From contig NDFF03000126.1 of assembly GCA_002150815.3 (NCBI GenBank), forward strand, positions 1-64,000: a DNA stretch of 64,000 bases, written 5' to 3'. The notes under the pieces are model-generated. The model saw nothing but the letters and a program-made list of their open reading frames with translations, made no database searches and was not told the origin of the DNA. Positions 45,949 to 55,842 of this stretch are shown piece after piece. Every line of letters starts with the position of its first letter. Position 1 is the first letter of the stretch. The position numbers were made by a program, and so were the translations under genes. The stretch comes from Grammothele lineata (taxonomy: Eukaryota > Basidiomycota > Agaricomycetes > Polyporales > Polyporaceae).

Positions 45949-47718
45949 TCAGTTGTTGACCGGTGAATATACCTCCTCTGTAGGCACCAGCTCGGAGTCG
46001 GCAGGATCCACGTAAACTACCGCTTTGACATAGTCAGAAAAACATGCGGCGTATTGGGCCCGCGTCATGTTGGTAGCCTGATAGTCCTCCCCGTCGTCGT
46101 CGAGTGTGAGCGTCTCGAGCTGCCTACCTAGCCTAGCAGCCCGGGCACCAAGCGTACTCTGCACCTGTTCCACGAGCGACTCCGTCATCTCACGCCCACC
46201 TACAACGAATACGTCCTCGAGCTTTGGGCATAGGCACTCGTCCTCTCCGGGAACGTCCGCAGGAGATGCCCTCGGGCCGTTGGGATGGAGTACCCTAAAG
46301 AGCTTCTCGGCTATTCCTGGACGTTCCGCCGGACCCGTGCGTACGACGAGGGTGTGCAACTTGGGGAAACATCGAAGCAGGGCGTCCCAAGGTAGCCGGC
46401 GAGCCGGCGAAGCGCCGCTTGTGATGGTGAGAGTGTGAATGGGGGCGTGGCCGAAGAGGTCGATAGCGTCGTCGAGCGAAGGTGGAAGCGTGACCGAATT
46501 GCGCTCTAACGCGTCTGGAGAGATTGAGAGCGATACGGCGGCTCTCGGCAGAAATCTCAACGCCGAAGGGGGCGGGGGCGCTGCCCATCCGATAAGGGAA
46601 TGACGGTCGTGCAGAATCATCAAGTCCAGACGTGTAACGCATTGGAGTATGGGGAGCGCACTGCGGTCGTCGGGTAAGACCCCGCGGATGCCCTGCTGGA
46701 TGTCTTCATCTGACGTATCTGAGAAAAGGCGGAATTCGAGCGAGAAATTGGCCGTGGTAGGAATCGTGAGCACCGAGAGGGCGGCCTGCATGACGGGCTT
46801 CTGAGTATCCAACCTCATGGAAGAGAGGTTAGGGAGCGAGATGCGTGGGCGATTCGGGATGGTAACACCGGGGCGTTCATCAGCCGAGACATCTTGGATA
46901 AGGAGGGTCTCCAGGTTAACACATCCTCGGAGCATGTCAACGAGGGTGTCCAGATAGAACGATGGGGAGATTCCCAACCAACCGACGATATACAGATTCC
47001 GGAGCTGGGGGTAGATGGATGCGGAAGGTGGGGTCCTGAACTGGACAGCTGAGAGACTCAAGCAGGTTAACTTCGGGAACCGTTCCGCGGAGAAATCGAT
47101 AACTGGCTCGCTTGGGTCAAAAATTGTCTTCGTGCCGGACATCCAGAACATGTCGAGAATAGGCATAGGCGTCTGCATGAACGCTACCACATCAGGAGCG
47201 TGCTCGCTGTGGACCACTCCGAGCCAGAGGTTCCTGATATGATGAACATGTGGGCGCAGGACTTCCAGTACCTGAGGAATCATGGGGGGGTGGTGGACAT
47301 GAAAATCGACAGCGTGGTTCTTAGCACGTGCCAAGCCCGTAGCAACGAAGTTGAGGTTCGTGTAGACGTGTAGCGACCGCCATAGCTTGGGTGTCGTCGA
47401 GGCGACAACGAACCAGTGACGGCAAACCAAAAGGAGACGCAACCACAGAGGCTGGACGGAATCTTCCTCCTGGACCCACAGCATGATCTCGACGAGCAAT
47501 TCGACGGGAAGACGGTTGATTGCGGCGAGATCATTCAGGAGGGCATTGATACCTATGAGTTGGCGCCATGCGGCTTCCTTTTGTGCCACAAGCAGCTCAC
47601 GGTTGCTCGCAATCCCTGCAATGGTGTCTTGGCTTGCAGCTGGGAAGGGATTTTGGAGGCCGTATAAGGGGCCGATCAAGCTGTCCGCACGCAGCGGGTC
47701 CGGAGTCGGGCTAGACAT
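45949..47718 (-). CDS. F-box protein, group II (tandem copy)
   Basis: One exon of 589 aa if started at the ATG at 47718 (MSSPTPDPLRADSLIGPLYG). An alternative model uses an upstream ATG GAC AA microexon near 47753 and a 34-nt phase-2 intron ending in TCTAG just before the CCG ACT codons, giving MDNPTPDPLRAD, which mirrors the sister gene's MAANPTDPLRAD. The F-box-like domain follows at about 52-105 (INRLPVELLVEIMLWVQ, then LLLVCRHWFVVASTTPKLW). Leucine-rich strands (LTCLSLSAVQF, LETLLIQDVS, LSSMRLDT) run to the end. Presumed SCF adaptor; substrate unknown. Confidence 0.85.
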   Translation of the reverse strand: MSSPTPDPLRADSLIGPLYGLQNPFPAASQDTIAGIASNRELLVAQKEAAWRQLIGINALLNDLAAINRLPVELLVEIMLWVQEEDSVQPLWLRLLLVCRHWFVVASTTPKLWRSLHVYTNLNFVATGLARAKNHAVDFHVHHPPMIPQVLEVLRPHVHHIRNLWLGVVHSEHAPDVVAFMQTPMPILDMFWMSGTKTIFDPSEPVIDFSAERFPKLTCLSLSAVQFRTPPSASIYPQLRNLYIVGWLGISPSFYLDTLVDMLRGCVNLETLLIQDVSADERPGVTIPNRPRISLPNLSSMRLDTQKPVMQAALSVLTIPTTANFSLEFRLFSDTSDEDIQQGIRGVLPDDRSALPILQCVTRLDLMILHDRHSLIGWAAPPPPSALRFLPRAAVSLSISPDALERNSVTLPPSLDDAIDLFGHAPIHTLTITSGASPARRLPWDALLRCFPKLHTLVVRTGPAERPGIAEKLFRVLHPNGPRASPADVPGEDECLCPKLEDVFVVGGREMTESLVEQVQSTLGARAARLGRQLETLTLDDDGEDYQATNMTRAQYAACFSDYVKAVVYVDPADSELVPTEEVYSPVNN

Positions 47719-48525
47719 TGAGCAATTAGACAAGACGGAAGTACTTGTCCATTTGCAGGGGAGATATCTCGTTTGAGACCCACTCGTTCTCCGCCTTCTG
47801 TATGCAGACATACGGTAGTCATTAGCACTTTCGTCGCTGACCGCATTTTCCGTCACCCCCGGAAACGCTGTCGCAAGTTGGCCATTTCATAGCCCTCATA
47901 CTCACCTTCCGATTTAGACGACCCAAATATTCAAGCGAGCGTCTTATTCAGTCCGGATATTATGGAGGATGGAGAGACGAGTTAGGAAAGCTGATGAAGC
48001 GTGCTAGTCGATGTCGCGTCCAAGTCGCGAGTCGCGACCCGCGACGCCGGTCCACTCCATATATCACGTGGCGCGCGCTGCGAGGCGCCACTCCCAAGTT
48101 CAAGGAGTCCAGTGACTCGGACCGCCACTCCTTCCTTCCGATAGCAACGCTGCTGTCGTCCTGATACGCCCCTGCCAACGGGATGGATCGCAATGTAGAG
48201 TTCGGTCTTTTCGCTTTGTCTCGTGCTGAAGCGTCTGTGACTAAAAGTTCAAGAACTAATCGCACCGTGTTCAACTTTGGCCACTGCAGCGTGGCACTTT
48301 CAAGTTTGTTCAGCTTGAACCTTAACTTGCAATTGTTGCGCCCCACCATTGCTTTTGCCGAGGCCACATGGCCAGCGCGCTACACCCATTGCCATCGGAT
48401 ATGTCGCCTTGTAACTGCAAGTCGCTTTGTCAATTGATCTTGTGCACCGTATAAGTGCAGGAGCTCGAGCATCGCATCCAACGTACACCCATTGGCACTC
48501 CACACGCTAGGACACGCTTCGACTC
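47719..48525. other. Divergent promoter region of two F-box genes
   Basis: About 800 nt between two divergent F-box genes. Contains a TATA-like box for the right-hand gene. No gene seen. Confidence 0.45.
48450..48455 (+). promoter_or_regulatory. TATA-like box of F-box gene 48526-50469
   Basis: TATAAG, 71 nt before the ATG of the inferred small first exon; supports transcription starting just upstream of that exon. Confidence 0.45.
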
Positions 48526-50469
48526 ATGCATCCCGTTCAGGACTCAAACAGCCGGTAAGCGCCATAATTTAGGCACTTGCTACTGCATACCAATGACTGA
48601 CTGGAGTACATCAGCTCTGCTCGGGGCTTCGGGCCTGTCGTGGCGACGCCAACTGTACCGTCCTTAGATTCATCGTCTTTTGACGAACCGAACCAGGATA
48701 ATGCTCCTCACACCCAACCACCCGACTCTCAGATCGTTCTGGATAGCAAGTCGCAGCTCCAACTGGCCGTCTCCCGACCGTGCGCCTCGAGTCCTACTCT
48801 CGACGCTCCTGTGAATCGTCTACCCGTCGAGCTTCTCGTGGTGATCATGCACTGGGCTCGACATATTCAGCCCCTAGGCGAATGGCTCATTATGCTTCAA
48901 GTATGTCGCTACTGGTATGAAGTGGCTGTGGCTACTCCGACGCTCTGGACGCAACTCATAGCACGCCGGAGCACAAACTTTCTCGAAATGGGTCTCGCTC
49001 GCTCCGGTGTCTTACCGATCTTGGCTATAGCCTTCGATACTGCTTTTCCGAGCTCTATAGCTCCTCTGACTGCTCATTCTCACCGCCTTCACTTCGTTGG
49101 TCTTACAGACATTCGATATGAAAACATCCCTCTCCTAAACAAATTTCTCCTTACTCCGAAGCCCGCGCTGACTCACATGAGGCTCGCAATACGCCACCGT
49201 GACTCCAATCCCCGGTCCTATGGCCGCATCTTTCTCAACATCACGCACGAGAATCATCCGGCACTATGGGACCTCTTGCTGGACGGCGCTCAGCTCACTC
49301 CGACCTCGACAGCGATGTTGTCTCTTCAAAGGGTTGAACTATCTCATATCGCGCAAACTCGTTCAGCTCTCATCGATACGCTGGATGGCTGTGTGAACAT
49401 GAGGGAGCTTCATCTCAATAGCATTGTCGTGGACAACAATCCAGGCGAAGACCTCACCCGCCCCCAGCCCATATTCCACCTTCCTCGACTGGCGGCGATC
49501 TCTATCAAAGATTGTGACCCGCGCTCTGTTTTTAATATCCTCCATTCCCTCTACGTACCTTCACATGCGCGACTCCTGGTCGGCAACACTTCTGATGAAG
49601 GAGCTGCCATAGACGGAGACCTCATAGAAGCCATCCCGTATAGCAGCCCCTTCATCGGGATTCTCCCCATCCTTAGAGAGGCGAAGATGGTGCAAGTCTT
49701 CGTCACTCCGTCTAACTACAAGATCATGGCCATGCGTCCGCTATCGACCCACAAGACATATCCGGGTTCCGATCTCAGCCGAACCTCGAGTTCAGAGGAT
49801 CTCGTCGCCTCGCTCATGACTTTGATCAGCAGCGGTGGCTCTCTTGTGCTCGAGCGTTCAGTGCGTCAGCCACCCACTACTTCCTCTGTAGCTGCCGCCG
49901 CCCCTTCCACTCAAGCTTCCCAATCCTGGCCAGCGAGGGGCTTCAACGACCTGTTTCGCGCCTTTTACCGAGCTCCGATCGTGCTGCTCTGCATCCACGT
50001 CGAAGGCGACTGGCCCAACGATTCCGACTGGGGCTTGCTCTCCACCGGCTTCCCCAGCCTCGGCGCGCTCACGCTCACCGTCCACGGTGGCGACGGAAAC
50101 AGCACGGGCCCGTGCGCGTCGACAATATTCCGCGCGCTTGGGCCGCACACCACGCGAACGGGCACACAGCCCAACGTGACAGGTGGCCCTACCTCGACGG
50201 GGCCGGCGCGCGTGTCGTGCCCGCGCCTGAAGAGTCTCGTGCTGAAGGGTTTCGTGGCGCGCGACTGGGAGCTGCTAGAGAGCGTCCGTGCGTACTTGGA
50301 GGCGCGCCGAGAGCTGCTCCGCTCCGCACAGGTGATGGACGACCTAGTGCTCCACCTCAAGTGGGCTGCCGGCGCGTCGACGAGCTCAGCGAGCGCAGAG
50401 GACTACAAGTCTACGTTCCAGCTGGCGTTTGCGCCGTACGTGCGTCGGCTCGTGCTTGAGTTGTCGTGA
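48526..50469 (+). CDS. F-box protein, group II
   Basis: A 29-nt first exon (48526-48554) with a strong GTAAGC donor joins 48615-50469 in phase 2; about 627 aa. Without it the long frame has no ATG before the F-box. The N-terminal ~65 residues are Ser/Pro/Gln-rich. The F-box-like domain reads VNRLPVELLVVIMHWARH, then MLQVCRYWYEVAVATPTLWTQL. A leucine-rich region follows (MRELHLNSIVV, LGALTLTVHG), with a low-complexity Pro/Thr/Ser linker around residues 465-485. The 3' third is visibly more GC-rich than the 5' part. Its stop codon is 119 nt from the stop of the convergent arabinanase gene. Confidence 0.8.
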
Positions 50470-50588
50470 TAAACCTACCTGTTTCTAACGTTTTATGCTG
50501 CATTTCATTGTCATACACGTACTTTACCACTGGTCTAATAGATACATGCGTATTCCTGTTCACGAGTTGCAGCGCTTCCGGAAACCCT

Positions 50589-51933
50589 TCAAGCATCAAC
50601 CACAACCGGCCAGCCCGACGAGAAATCCAGATAGTTGATGCCGAGGTAGGATGGGCCTCCGAAGGCGTCGTTCGGCACGTAGTGGTACACCATCACGTCG
50701 CGCCCGCTGACCGGGTCGTTGAAGACGCTCTGCCCGCCTGGTGCGTAGATGTTGTCGTGCGAACCGAGCACAAGTGTACCCGTGGGCGGAGTGAGGTTCA
50801 GCGTGATGTCGTTGCCCAGTTGCCCGACGAACGGTCCGGACGGGCTTGTGCCGCGCCCAACAAGCACCTTGTACTCTTCGCCAGCTGGGGGTCGGGAAGT
50901 CGCCTAGAAGCGTCTAGATGAGTCTTTGAATACGTCATTCCAGCGAAGCAGAGAATGATCAACATACTCCTTGGAGCGGCGTGATACCATCGGAGAAGAA
51001 TTCGAAGTAGTATTGGGAGCTCGGCGGCTTGTACGTGAAGCTACCCTCTGCTCGCCGGCCATTGTAGCCAGCCAAATGCGTACCCGGAGGGCTCTGAGTT
51101 GTGTGAGTTAGACAATGCGTCCTTAAGGGGAAGGATGAGGTGGGCGCACCGCAGCTGGAGTGTCGACGTCGCTCATTGGGACTTGGAAGATACAGTCCCA
51201 GTACGAGCCGAATCCAAGGTGCAAACCGCCAGGGGTGACGATGAGGTTGGGGTCGACTAGAGCATCCAAAGTTAGCATGTTTTAGAAGAATATGACCCCG
51301 CCCGGAGGTACGTACTGGCGTTGTAGACGTCGCCCGGCTGAGAAGTGATCACAGCGCCGTGGTCTGTCCATGTGCCTTCCTCCATAGACGGACTTGTGGC
51401 GAGACCGATGGCGGAATTCTGGCTACCGAGCGACGAAACGGAGTAGTAGAGGACGTATTCTCCGTTGACGGAGTTTACGTCCGGAGCCCAGAGGGAGCAG
51501 TTTCCTGCGAGCTGGATCGATGAACAATTCGGAAGAACAGAGCCTGTACGAGTCCATGGACTACGGTCACGGCGCGACCGACATGAATAGCGTTCAAACA
51601 CAATGACACTAGATGAACGCACCCGGTAAGAGATGGAGACGTGAAGATCTGGATGTTGTCGTCCGTCGAAAACACGAAGTATTTCTAACGACGAGACAGC
51701 GTCAGCCCTACTTGATCGTACTGCGAGGCGCAAGCCAAGACGCACCTGGCTCGTCGGGTTATAGAATATAGCAGGGTCTCGAACCACAACGTCCGCTGTG
51801 AATTCTTAAGCATGAGCCAGCTCGATCGGATGGGAAACGTATGAGACGACTAACAGCTACCAGGGAGGGGATTTGGCACGGCGAGCGCTACGCCCACAAG
51901 CGCGGCGAGTAATGCAGAGCAAGTGAACTTCAT
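50589..51933 (-). CDS. Secreted GH43 endo-1,5-alpha-L-arabinanase-like hydrolase
   Basis: Seven exons join in phase: 51861-51933, 51746-51804, 51623-51684, 51316-51560, 51150-51256, 50968-51093, 50589-50903; 328 aa, normal for the family. A signal peptide ends near residue 18 (LVGVALA). GH43 catalytic residues are in place: the base Asp34 in [12 protein letters not shown], the pKa modulator Asp148 in NAIDPNLIV, and the acid Glu198 in [16 protein letters not shown] and [10 protein letters not shown] also match. The enzyme would cut alpha-1,5-arabinan side chains of pectin outside the cell. An in-frame ATG at 51960 lies only about 25 nt from the TATA box, so the start at 51933 is preferred. Confidence 0.88.
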
Positions 51934-53475
51934 GATCGCGGTGGAGGGGACGGCGATCATGAACCGAACCTTGCTTCCTTATAAGCCGCTATGAGCACGT
52001 CACACGGCTTAGGTTTGAAAGCCGAACATCTGTGCAAGGCGATGAGCGGCGCTCCAGATCTTGTGGCTCTATGACGACAGAGGGAATGCAGCACGACTGA
52101 CCGCAGGCGAGGAAAGGCGTATGGACCGGGCGGGCCCATGACCGCACCGCATGGATGCTAGCAGTGTAGCCGACCTTCTGAATCTTCTACGACGCACGGC
52201 TGCGTCACGGGGCACAGTTTGATCATATCCCGAAGTCGGCCAAGGTAAAGTTTCGCCGCTTCATACACAAGAGTAATCACGAGGATTTCGTGCCGATGTT
52301 GAATCGAAGAGGATTGTGAGCAGATGCAGCTACAAGTCGCTGGAAATGGACGGTGAACGGTGCCTCTACGCAAGCGGCGGGATGACTTGTGTCAGCACGT
52401 TGAAGCGTTCCCGGCGCGCGAGTCTGTAGCGGGATTCTCCCGGTCCGGGCCGCATACACACCTTTCGAGCGATCAGCGTGTAGAAGTGCGTAGACAGCAA
52501 CTCCAAGAGTATTTCGAGCCCGGGGGTATCCCGCGGCGGTCGAAGCTTAGTCGAAGCCATGGACGAGTGACGAAGGGCAAGAGAACAAGCTGACAGGCAC
52601 AGCATCTTCCTAGACGCGGTCGTTTCAGGCGGTCGGGCCGGATTACATAAACAATTATATCCCAAATCGGGGCCAGGAGTCTCTGGGGGGACGCGATCTC
52701 AGGTGCTCACTGCATCGATTGAAGGGGCACGAGAGGCAAAAAGCCATTGATTTTATCCTCACAGCTTGCTCGTCAGTACATAGAAGGCGGCGCACTGTAC
52801 TCGCAAGTGTCACACCTCAAAACGTCCTGAGGTGCCGGGAAATGCATTTCGGACCATTTACACTGGTCCGTATACTTACCTGGTAGGGACTAGCATCGTA
52901 GAGAACAACATCCATTATGTTCTTCGTTCACACACATCTCCGGGCCCCAGTGAGCCACAGGCCAGTGCGAAAGGGACCCGGCTCACGCCAAGGTCAAAGC
53001 GTCCTTGACTGTCGCTTTGAAGCGCCGAATTGTGGCGTCGTCCACGTGGCAAACACGTTCGGCGCGAACATTCTGAGGGGGTTTCTGCCCGGCGCCAGCT
53101 CCCACTTACCCATCTCGTTCGCTCATCAACAGTCCCTAGCATGTTAAACGACTCTGCAATCAGAACTCAGCTGGGTGCTAGCTCTATTTTTACGCGCACG
53201 CTAATATGTCGCGCCACAACCAGGCCTTGCTTACCAGCGGCCACCAGCGGTATGCGGTCACAGCTTTCAAACGCGAGTTGCGATGTTCGCGTTTTGACCT
53301 TATTCGACATCTCGCTTTACCCTTGCGGTGCGGGAGTTACCCATTCACGGCGATGGCTAAAGCTTCTCGACCAAGCCAGTCCTGCCGGTTAAGTACCGTG
53401 AACTCGCCGTATTTCGCCATCCTCTCCTCCTACCTTGCAGACCCTTCCGCCACCCAGTTCCTTTAATCACCCCAG
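51934..53475. other. Divergent region between arabinanase and F-box genes
   Basis: About 1.5 kb with no credible reading frame; the arabinanase TATA box is at its left edge. Confidence 0.45.
51979..51985 (-). promoter_or_regulatory. TATA box of the arabinanase gene
   Basis: CTTATAA on the plus-strand reverse, reading TTATAAG as written; 46 nt before the ATG at 51933. Confidence 0.5.
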
Positions 53476-55387
53476 ATGTCTTCTCGAGGCGGCTTAATGC
53501 TGTCAAAGATGTGAGCATCCATCACAGTATGTCAAGGCTTCAGCCGTTCTAACAAGGAATCTCGTTAGGATTGACCGAGAGCTTCGGTCAAGCGACGTCG
53601 TCGATAGCGAAGTCCGAGCTGTCACCTACCCGGTTACGCCCAAGGCTCCGTATTACGGTCTGGAGCTACTCCGGTTGCCTCACACGGAATTCCCGCGCCC
53701 AGAAGAGCTCATATGTTTGGCGCACTCCATTGGACGAGAGCGTTACAGCGCGCGTGCCTTGCTCAACTGGAGCAATCGTTTCGTCTCCGGGCTTCCGACC
53801 GAACTCCTGGTCAATATCATGCACCTCCACCAAGCGAACGTCGGCATGTATTGGCTCGACATTCTACTCGTCTGCCGTCATTGGCTTTTCGTGGCCTCGA
53901 CTACTGCGAGTCTATGGACCCACATTGAGACACGCCACAGCTTCAATTACGCTGAGACTTGCGTTCGTCGGTCCGGGATGTTGGATCTACATGTGGTCTC
54001 TGAAGGCTTTGTCTTCGTGAAATTCGCCAACAAATATCTGTGTCTGACTGCTGAATCCTACCAGAAGGCTCTGTTCACCACACGATCTATCCCGGAGGGC
54101 AGGCTCCCACCAAATCGTCTGCGGACGCTCACCGTCAACAACCTCGAGGAAGATCACCACCGACGTCTCCAAAAGCTGATACTCCACCTCCCGCGCTTGC
54201 AAAGCATCTGCCTCCGCCGCGCGGAGGGGAAACATCTTTTTCCTCAGGCCGTGTCTTTAGCGGCTGGGTCTTTCCCTGATCTGCGCACCGTCACCTTGAG
54301 CGGCCTCTTTGTCGACCCTACCTCAACTGCTCTTGCCCAGCTCCGCTCCCTCAACCTGTCGAACATCCTGGCGACGACCCGATCATTCACCATGGGTACG
54401 CTAGCTGCAATCCTTCGAGGCTGCCAGGCTCTGGAGTCCCTCGACATCTCCGAGGTCGTGCCTCTCTTCATCGCAGAATCGGCGCCTACAGTCTCCCTCC
54501 CCAACCTGGCCACCGTCAGGCTTAGTGGGTACGCGCAAACGATCAAGGGCGTCCTCTCGTTCCTTTACATCCCCGCACACGCCTCACTCACCCTCGAACG
54601 GACCTTCAACCTTGAATGTTCCTCGATGAACACAGGCTGGGCTCCCTTGGGTTTGGATGCCATGCTGCCGGACAACCGTGATACCATGATCCCTCTGTTG
54701 TCTCAGGCCAATCGGGCGACCATCGCCTTCGTCAATGCCTCTTCGGACAAGGACTTCGTCGTCACGCTTGGGCGTTCGTGTACTGGTGGATGCGATACCT
54801 TTGGCCCTAATATCAGTATCAGCACGAAGCCTCTCTACGGCCGAGACTTCTATGGCCAGTGGCACGCGCTCCCCTTCTCACAAGTCCACGCGGCGCTCGA
54901 AGTCCTCCACAACGTGCCGATCGAGGAACTCTGCATCCTGGACGATGGGGCCTCGCTCATGATCACTGACTGGATGATGCTCCTCGCCGTAGACGGCGTC
55001 GGATCGCACTTGCGCACCCTCTGCGTGCAGGCGTTCAGCGCGGATGCAGGAAACTTGATGGGGGCGGCGGCTATATCGCCCTATCCGTTCATGTGGAACC
55101 TCGTGTCCGCGCTCTACCCGGGGAACAACGGCACCGTCGTGTGTCCGAAGCTGGAGCACCTTTGCCTGGAAGGCTTTGGAGTCGCGAAGTGCAACTTCGA
55201 GATTCAAGCTGCATTCCTGGTGAACTGTTTGGTTCAAAGGAAAAGAGCGCTGAGCGCCGAGTGGGCGCTGTGCTCTGTTCATCTAAAGCTTGTATGGGAG
55301 GACGTAGAGGAAGTAGAGGCCATGAAGGCGTACTGGACAGACATGCTTTGTCCGATGGTCACAGTGACTGAGCTTCCAGTTGTCTAA
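53476..55387 (+). CDS. F-box protein, group II
   Basis: A 35-nt first exon (53476-53510, MSSRGGLMLSK) joins 53569-55387 across a 58-nt phase-2 intron; about 617 aa. The joined frame keeps the group's APYYGLELL signature upstream of the F-box, which starts at about residue 86 (SGLPTELLVNIMHLHQ, then ILLVCRHWLFVASTTASLW). Leucine-rich strands follow (LQSICLRRA, LRSLNLSNIL, LESLDISEVV, LEHLCLEGFGVA). The C-terminal block with RALSAEWAL resembles NQEWALEYLYLKL of the copy at 33089-34913, so these two may be nearest relatives. Presumed SCF adaptor. Confidence 0.82.
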
Positions 55388-55842
55388 GTATGCATGCAAA
55401 TTATGGACCTAGGGAATATGTTCTATGCTGTACCGTTATGCCCAATATATGTGTCTTTCTTTGTCCTGCGGGGCGTGTCATCTGCGTGTCTCATACGCAA
55501 CTGCAGCGCTTTCAAGATATAGAGGCCGCACCAAACGTTTAACACCCCGGTATGCGTTTGAGGCACGTAGACTTGTTTGGCGCCGAAGAGGGACGCGCGC
55601 GCGTCGGACTTGTCGTCCCCGACGCGGCCCGTGTCATATTCACCCTCGACCTCGAGCGCGTCGCTCGGGCTCTATCCCCTCCACTATTTCGTCTGTACAC
55701 TTCTCTAGCTGTTGCCACGATCTCACGTTTCCTACGGACATTCATACCACACGACATATCCAAGACCGGGCCATAAAACGGGCTTCGCGCCTCGGAAACC
55801 ACCTCCTATTCGCATCTTTACGCAAGCGAGGACGTTTTAGAG
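55388..55842. other. Spacer between F-box gene and MON2
   Basis: Holds the 3' flank of the F-box gene and the MON2 promoter region. No separate gene supported. Confidence 0.45.

Noticed and set aside
52917..53392. Overlapping 70-120 codon frames left of the F-box gene at 53476
   Set aside because: No similarity to neighbours and no start or splice logic; could be very old debris but cannot be supported.
55552..55776. Small open frames just upstream of MON2
   Set aside because: Seventy-odd codons, no motif and no coding bias; more likely MON2 upstream region.
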